37,689 nt of DNA from Desulfamplus sp. (GTDB lineage: Bacteria > Desulfobacterota > Desulfobacteria > Desulfobacterales > Desulfobacteraceae): the NCBI GenBank assembly GCA_015232465.1, contig JADFZO010000024.1, positions 1 to 37,689 of the forward strand, given 5' to 3'. The notes under the pieces are model-generated. The model worked only from the letters and a program-made list of their open reading frames with translations, did not search any database and was not told where the DNA came from. The position numbers were made by a program, and so were the translations under genes. The first letter of the stretch is position 1. Each line of letters begins with the position of its first letter. Of the stretch, positions 34,097 through 37,689 are shown piece after piece.

Positions 34097-36382
34097 TCAT
34101 AATGAGACAGAGCCGTTCCAGCCATTTTGCAACAATTTAGAGTTAAGGAGATTATTAATTCTCTCTAACATTATAATTGATGCTTTGTCGTTTGGTTTTA
34201 AACTAAGTGAAAGGCTAAATAGCTCTATTGCCTTACTAAATCTTTGGTTAAGATACGCCTCAAAGCCTTTATGGTAGGTTATATAGTAATTATCTTCACT
34301 GCTTCTATTTTCACAATTTTGAGTATTTCCAACAACCCTTGCATATACCTCATATACACGCACAGGCTCACTTTTACCTTTTACCTTCACATAATCTAAA
34401 ATACGTGTTTTAAATCTGCCCTGTGTCAACTGAGCATGAGTAAATTCAGAAATCATAAGAGAAGTACCATAATGTTTGTTTGCCCCTTCAAGCCTTGATG
34501 CAAGATTGACTGCATCACCGATAACTGTATAATCAAACACCTTTTTTGACCCAATATTTCCTACTATCATGTTGTTTGTATTGATTCCAATTCGGCAATA
34601 AATTAGGTGTTGTTGACCTTTATTTTTCCAGATTTCCCTTAATTCTGATAATCTCTCAAGCATCTCTAAAGCAGCCGTTACTGCTTTGTCTGCATGATCA
34701 TTCATAGGAATTGGCACGCCAAACTCAGCCATAATTGAATCTCCCTGAAATTTATCAATTATCCCACCGTTATTCATAATTATATCTGACATCTCTGTAA
34801 AATATTCGTTTAAAAGATGCACAAGCTCACCAGGAGAGAGCGATTCAGATATGGTTGTAAAATCGGCAATATCTGAAAAAAGAACCGTAACAACCCTCTC
34901 TTCTCCACTCAAACTTACCATCTCTGGTTGGGCAAGAAGTGTATGAACCACCTTTTCAGGGACATACCTTGCAAATGTATTACGAATAAAGGCTCGCTCC
35001 TTTGAACCTGATGCTTCAAGAGTCGTTATTAATGCTAAGAATAGAACTAAAAGAGTGGACATAACTGTTACCACAGGGAAAAGGCTAAAAGAGATAAATT
35101 CAAACCATGTGAATAGTGGTATAGCAATCACAACCAGAGCACCACTTATATAAAGCAACCATGAAGAGCGTAAAAGCGAGATAGTTGCCATAAATATCAT
35201 AAGCAGGCATATCAGCAGTATGGTTTTACCCAATTCCCACTCTACGTAAAAGGTGTTGGTAAGCATGGCATTTAGAAGTGAGGCATGTGTTACAACTAAA
35301 GGGGCATCATTTTGAAGAGGAGTATAGCCAAGATCAGATGTTCCTATTGCAATATCTGCAATAAAAATAAATTTACCTTCAAACAGTTCAAGCAGATTGC
35401 CCCTTAAATCTTCATCTTGAAAATTGGTAAGAAATTTATTAACCGACATGTAGTTAAAATCTTTTCCAATAACATTAACAAACGGGATAAATGTTCTGCC
35501 TTGATTGTCAATCGGGATTATTACATCTTTATTCAGTAAATTTCCTTCTGATAGCTGATTATCTTTTGCAGCAGGAATGGTTATCTTTTTGCCCCATTCC
35601 ACCTTTACATCATCTAATGATATACCAGCCCAATCTAAAAAAACGGCAAGGCTAAGAGTTGGTAGATATTTATCGTCAATTTTTACCAACATAGTGATAT
35701 GGCGATAAATACCATCAGCATCAGCTTTAGCACTTATATCGCCAGAGCCTTTTGCACTGATGGCAAAAGAGCTATTTTGTGTTAGAGCTTTAACAGCATA
35801 AAAAGGTTTAGGGCTATTTTTGCTATCACCCAACAAAAGACTAAACCAAGTTTTACTGTTAATCTCTATCTCATTTGGATTGCCAAGATAATCATATCTA
35901 AGGCGTTCATGTGCAACATCATCTTTCCATTTAAATTTATATGGCTTATCAGATAGAACAAGAGCTGTGGGCATATAGACATTACCTAAACTCTCTATTG
36001 ATTGGCTAAATTCACGATCAGAATCTTCGCTGCTTCTTCGTGCAAATATAATATCATAGATAACTGCCTCTGTATCCATCTGCTCTAAAGCGTTGTTAAG
36101 AGTCGCCATATCTTTTCTATCAAGATAGTTTTTATCAAAAAAGTTATAGGTCTCATCTGTGATATTAAGATAGACAATCCCGGGAGAAAATGATGCCTCA
36201 GGACCAAAGCCATATCTGACAGCAAATTTATAGAAAATATCCAAAACCTTAAAATCAAAATAGCTGCATGAGCCTCCAGTGTTGTTCATAAAAACATTGA
36301 AAATTATAAATATCCCAACCATCAAGGCTGTGAAAACAAGCCCTATTGCGTTTCTCTGCTTTTTGTTTCGTAATATTGGCAT
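34097..36382 (-). CDS. CHASE2-domain class III adenylate cyclase
   Basis: About 761 residues from ATG 36382; ATG 36418 or 36439 would add 12-19 residues and overlap the previous gene. An N-terminal membrane helix leads to a large extracytoplasmic CHASE2 sensor (about residues 30-380), then three or so membrane helices, and a cytoplasmic class III cyclase domain (about 480-680). Metal-binding Asp residues are in VLFSDIADFT and FQGDSIMAEFG. Adenine-type determinants are Lys before FQGD and the Asp of DYTVIGDAVNLASRLEG, which also carries the transition-state Asn and Arg. ATP is therefore the probable substrate, giving cAMP. A TPR-like segment ends the protein. It probably senses an envelope signal. 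Confidence 0.92.
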   Translation of the reverse strand: MPILRNKKQRNAIGLVFTALMVGIFIIFNVFMNNTGGSCSYFDFKVLDIFYKFAVRYGFGPEASFSPGIVYLNITDETYNFFDKNYLDRKDMATLNNALEQMDTEAVIYDIIFARRSSEDSDREFSQSIESLGNVYMPTALVLSDKPYKFKWKDDVAHERLRYDYLGNPNEIEINSKTWFSLLLGDSKNSPKPFYAVKALTQNSSFAISAKGSGDISAKADADGIYRHITMLVKIDDKYLPTLSLAVFLDWAGISLDDVKVEWGKKITIPAAKDNQLSEGNLLNKDVIIPIDNQGRTFIPFVNVIGKDFNYMSVNKFLTNFQDEDLRGNLLELFEGKFIFIADIAIGTSDLGYTPLQNDAPLVVTHASLLNAMLTNTFYVEWELGKTILLICLLMIFMATISLLRSSWLLYISGALVVIAIPLFTWFEFISFSLFPVVTVMSTLLVLFLALITTLEASGSKERAFIRNTFARYVPEKVVHTLLAQPEMVSLSGEERVVTVLFSDIADFTTISESLSPGELVHLLNEYFTEMSDIIMNNGGIIDKFQGDSIMAEFGVPIPMNDHADKAVTAALEMLERLSELREIWKNKGQQHLIYCRIGINTNNMIVGNIGSKKVFDYTVIGDAVNLASRLEGANKHYGTSLMISEFTHAQLTQGRFKTRILDYVKVKGKSEPVRVYEVYARVVGNTQNCENRSSEDNYYITYHKGFEAYLNQRFSKAIELFSLSLSLKPNDKASIIMLERINNLLNSKLLQNGWNGSVSL

Positions 36383-36395
36383 GGTCAGATATTTT

Positions 36396-37079
36396 TTATT
36401 TTTTAATCTGAAATTCATAGGTTTTGATAACAAGACCATTTCCAGAAAAAATCTGGAGCTCTTTTAAAAAGGGATCGTCATTAATACCTGAAGAGCTTTT
36501 GATGCTGCTGCTACTCCCATCAATCCCTCTAACATTACCAGCAATTGAAGCCACGTTTCCGCTAATTGAAAAAGAGTCCTCCTGCTCTTCATCATTTAAT
36601 ATTGCACTTTTTTTCTGAAGGGTATGCTCAAGATTTGACCACTCTTCTTGGGTTAGAGTTTTACTCTCCATGCTTGAAATCTCCCCTATTTTCTCAGGGG
36701 AGCAGATAATAGTAAACCTCTCCATACTGCTTTTGCCATCTATCTCATAAAATGACTGGGCAGATGGCAAAATAAGAGTTGAACTCTGGATTTTCTGCTC
36801 TGTGATATTAAGCAGACTCACATTATTTCCATCAGTATGTATAATATAGAGATAACAACTTGTCTCTGAATGGACATAGAGCCTAACAGCATCGCCTGCG
36901 TTGAGTCGCTGCTTTGATTTTGCCCTGATTATACGCTCTCCTGATATTTGTACGCCAATTTTTGCTTTTACTCTGCTGTTGTCCGAAGCATGAACAAGTG
37001 CGGGCAATATGTATTGTGCCATGATTGATAGGGTAATTGCTAATAATACGATGATTGTATATATAGTTTTTGGTTTCAT
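36396..37079 (-). CDS. Exported DUF4384-like protein
   Basis: 227 residues. A Sec signal or anchor (about residues 8-31) is followed by a DUF4384-like domain (about 40-130): KSKQRLNAGDAVRLYVHSETSCYLYIIHTDGNNVSLL, LPSAQSFYEIDG and ERFTIICSPEKI. A Ser/Gly-rich linker precedes the C-terminus. Such proteins are often found with CHASE2 cyclases and two-partner secretion exoproteins, as here. Three tandem 10-base repeats containing AAGGAG-like cores lie just upstream; the nearest AAGGAG is six bases from ATG 37079. Function unknown. Confidence 0.8.
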   Translation of the reverse strand: MKPKTIYTIIVLLAITLSIMAQYILPALVHASDNSRVKAKIGVQISGERIIRAKSKQRLNAGDAVRLYVHSETSCYLYIIHTDGNNVSLLNITEQKIQSSTLILPSAQSFYEIDGKSSMERFTIICSPEKIGEISSMESKTLTQEEWSNLEHTLQKKSAILNDEEQEDSFSISGNVASIAGNVRGIDGSSSSIKSSSGINDDPFLKELQIFSGNGLVIKTYEFQIKK

Positions 37080-37083
37080 TTTA

Positions 37084-37113
37084 TTCTCCTTGCTTCTCCT
37101 TGATTCTCTTTGA
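37084..37113 (-). repeat. Three tandem 10-base Shine-Dalgarno-like repeats
   Basis: On the plus strand TTCTCCTTGC, TTCTCCTTGA and TTCTCTTTGA follow each other. Read on the minus strand these are three AAGGAGAA-type units just before ATG 37079. The nearest lies at ideal spacing; the others would be spare or slippage copies. Confidence 0.65.
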
Positions 37114-37147
37114 TGTAATAAAATTTATAATTTTTTGATGGTGTCTG

Positions 37148-37185
37148 AATCACTGATTAACCTGATTACACTAATTTCACCGATT
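37148..37185. repeat. Degenerate 9-11-base GATT tandem repeat
   Basis: About four units ending in (C/T)(G/A)ATT: AATCACTGATT, AACCTGATT, ACACTAATT, TCACCGATT. It spans the end of the exoprotein gene and the following gap. It resembles the GATTAC-type extragenic repeats seen scattered in many bacterial genomes; that comparison is from memory. Confidence 0.45.
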
Positions 37186-37689
37186 CGCCTCACACTCCAG
37201 CAACTCATCAAGCCTCTTTCCACCAAAAGATATTGATGCTGGTTTATGAATATCTTCTGGCACTCCACCCCTTCCCCCTTGAGTCAAAGAGCTTGCCCTT
37301 TTTGTTCCAATGAGCTGACAGTAGTTTTCAGCCATTTTTACAGGCTCAGAAAATTTAGAGGCTGGATTTATAATTGCGCCACCAAGATCAAGCGATACAG
37401 TAGGGGTTTGAATATCTTGCGGGTTCTTTGATGGGTCTGCTGCTTGAATGATATTTCTTTTGCTACCTGCTTTAAACTCCTGAATCTCATCTCCGCCAAT
37501 TTCAAGGGTTGCATTGCTCTCTTTTATCAGGCTATCAACATTAACTCTAATTCTTCCGCCTTTGGCATCTTGTGCCGCAGTGTTTGCCTGAATAAAACCG
37601 TTTTGCATAGCAAGAATATAGGCAGGGTCTCTATTTTCATTTATGCTTATATTGCCGCCGTCTCCGTTTGTTCCTAAAACTGATGTGGT
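37177..37689 (-). CDS. C-terminus of filamentous-haemagglutinin-like (TPS) exoprotein, partial
   Basis: The frame is open to the window edge (37689); only the last about 170 residues are seen. An N-terminal Met cannot be assigned; an internal ATG at 37608 is not the start. Features: NGDGGNISIN, QANTAAQDAKGGRIRVNVD, then a C-terminal tail with ENYCQLIGTKRASSLTQGGRGGVPED. This matches the C-terminal pattern of large two-partner secretion exoproteins (CR..SSL...GRGGLP). Gly/Asn-rich strands suggest a beta-helix. It would be secreted by a TpsB partner outside the window. The stop is TGA at 37179-37177. Confidence 0.8.
   Translation of the reverse strand, partial: TTSVLGTNGDGGNISINENRDPAYILAMQNGFIQANTAAQDAKGGRIRVNVDSLIKESNATLEIGGDEIQEFKAGSKRNIIQAADPSKNPQDIQTPTVSLDLGGAIINPASKFSEPVKMAENYCQLIGTKRASSLTQGGRGGVPEDIHKPASISFGGKRLDELLECEANR

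Noticed and set aside
1-37689. CRISPR arrays, insertion sequences, tRNA or rRNA genes
   Set aside because: No regularly spaced direct repeats, transposase motifs, CCA-ending cloverleaf sequences or conserved rRNA segments were recognised.

Overview
The window is a dense, AT-rich (by eye roughly 60 % A+T) stretch of a Gram-negative bacterial chromosome. Gene content and protein style point to a deltaproteobacterium (Desulfobacterota, probably a Desulfobacterales relative): REC-TPR and hybrid two-component proteins, a GTP-type PEP carboxykinase, a FapA-like protein, type II secretion genes, OmpA-like and DUF4398-type lipoproteins, and a probable selenoprotein. The taxonomic call is inference. 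No rRNA, tRNA, CRISPR array or insertion sequence was recognised. No gap longer than 300 bases lacks a gene; the largest is the divergent intergenic region 11246-11469.

Layout. (a) 1-73 is not genomic: it contains Illumina adapter sequence joined to a hybrid sensor kinase that is therefore 5'-truncated. (b) 74-9155, plus strand: hybrid histidine kinase, REC-TPR regulator, parA, parB, an IspH-UbiA-like fusion, and a FapA-like protein. (c) 9202-11245, minus strand: a DRE-TIM (HMGL-like) acyl-transferase or lyase, a small DUF333-like lipoprotein, and a CheD homologue whose catalytic cysteine is serine. (d) 11470-17348, plus strand: an NrtA/NasS-like ABC transport locus with three different substrate-binding-protein homologues. 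One has no export signal, one is Tat-exported, and one is fused behind a CheY-like receiver domain. They sit with an ATPase, a permease and a very acidic protein. (e) 17393-20950, plus strand: GTP-PEPCK, cyclophilin, a strong intrinsic terminator, and an AEC-family permease. (f) 20980-25998, minus strand: gspG-E-F-H pseudopilin and secretion genes downstream of two exported proteins. One of these is a DUF1573-type protein with an in-frame TGA exactly where the family has a conserved cysteine. (g) 26152-34055, minus strand: OmpA-like and DUF4398-like lipoproteins, a PfkB-family kinase, glycogen synthase, MltF-like lytic transglycosylase, and topoisomerase IV subunit A. (h) 34097-37689, minus strand: CHASE2 adenylate cyclase, DUF4384-like exported protein, and the C-terminus of a filamentous-haemagglutinin-like (two-partner secretion) exoprotein cut by the window end.

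Most interesting are two things. First, the receiver-SBP fusion locus (11470-17348) looks like an ABC importer combined with cytoplasmic ligand sensing. The known NasS-NasT nitrate system, in which a cytoplasmic NrtA-like protein binds a receiver-domain regulator, is the nearest precedent. Second, the candidate selenoprotein at 25033-25998 has a hairpin with an AGGU loop downstream of the UGA. The Ser-for-Cys CheD and the IspH-UbiA fusion are also worth checking.
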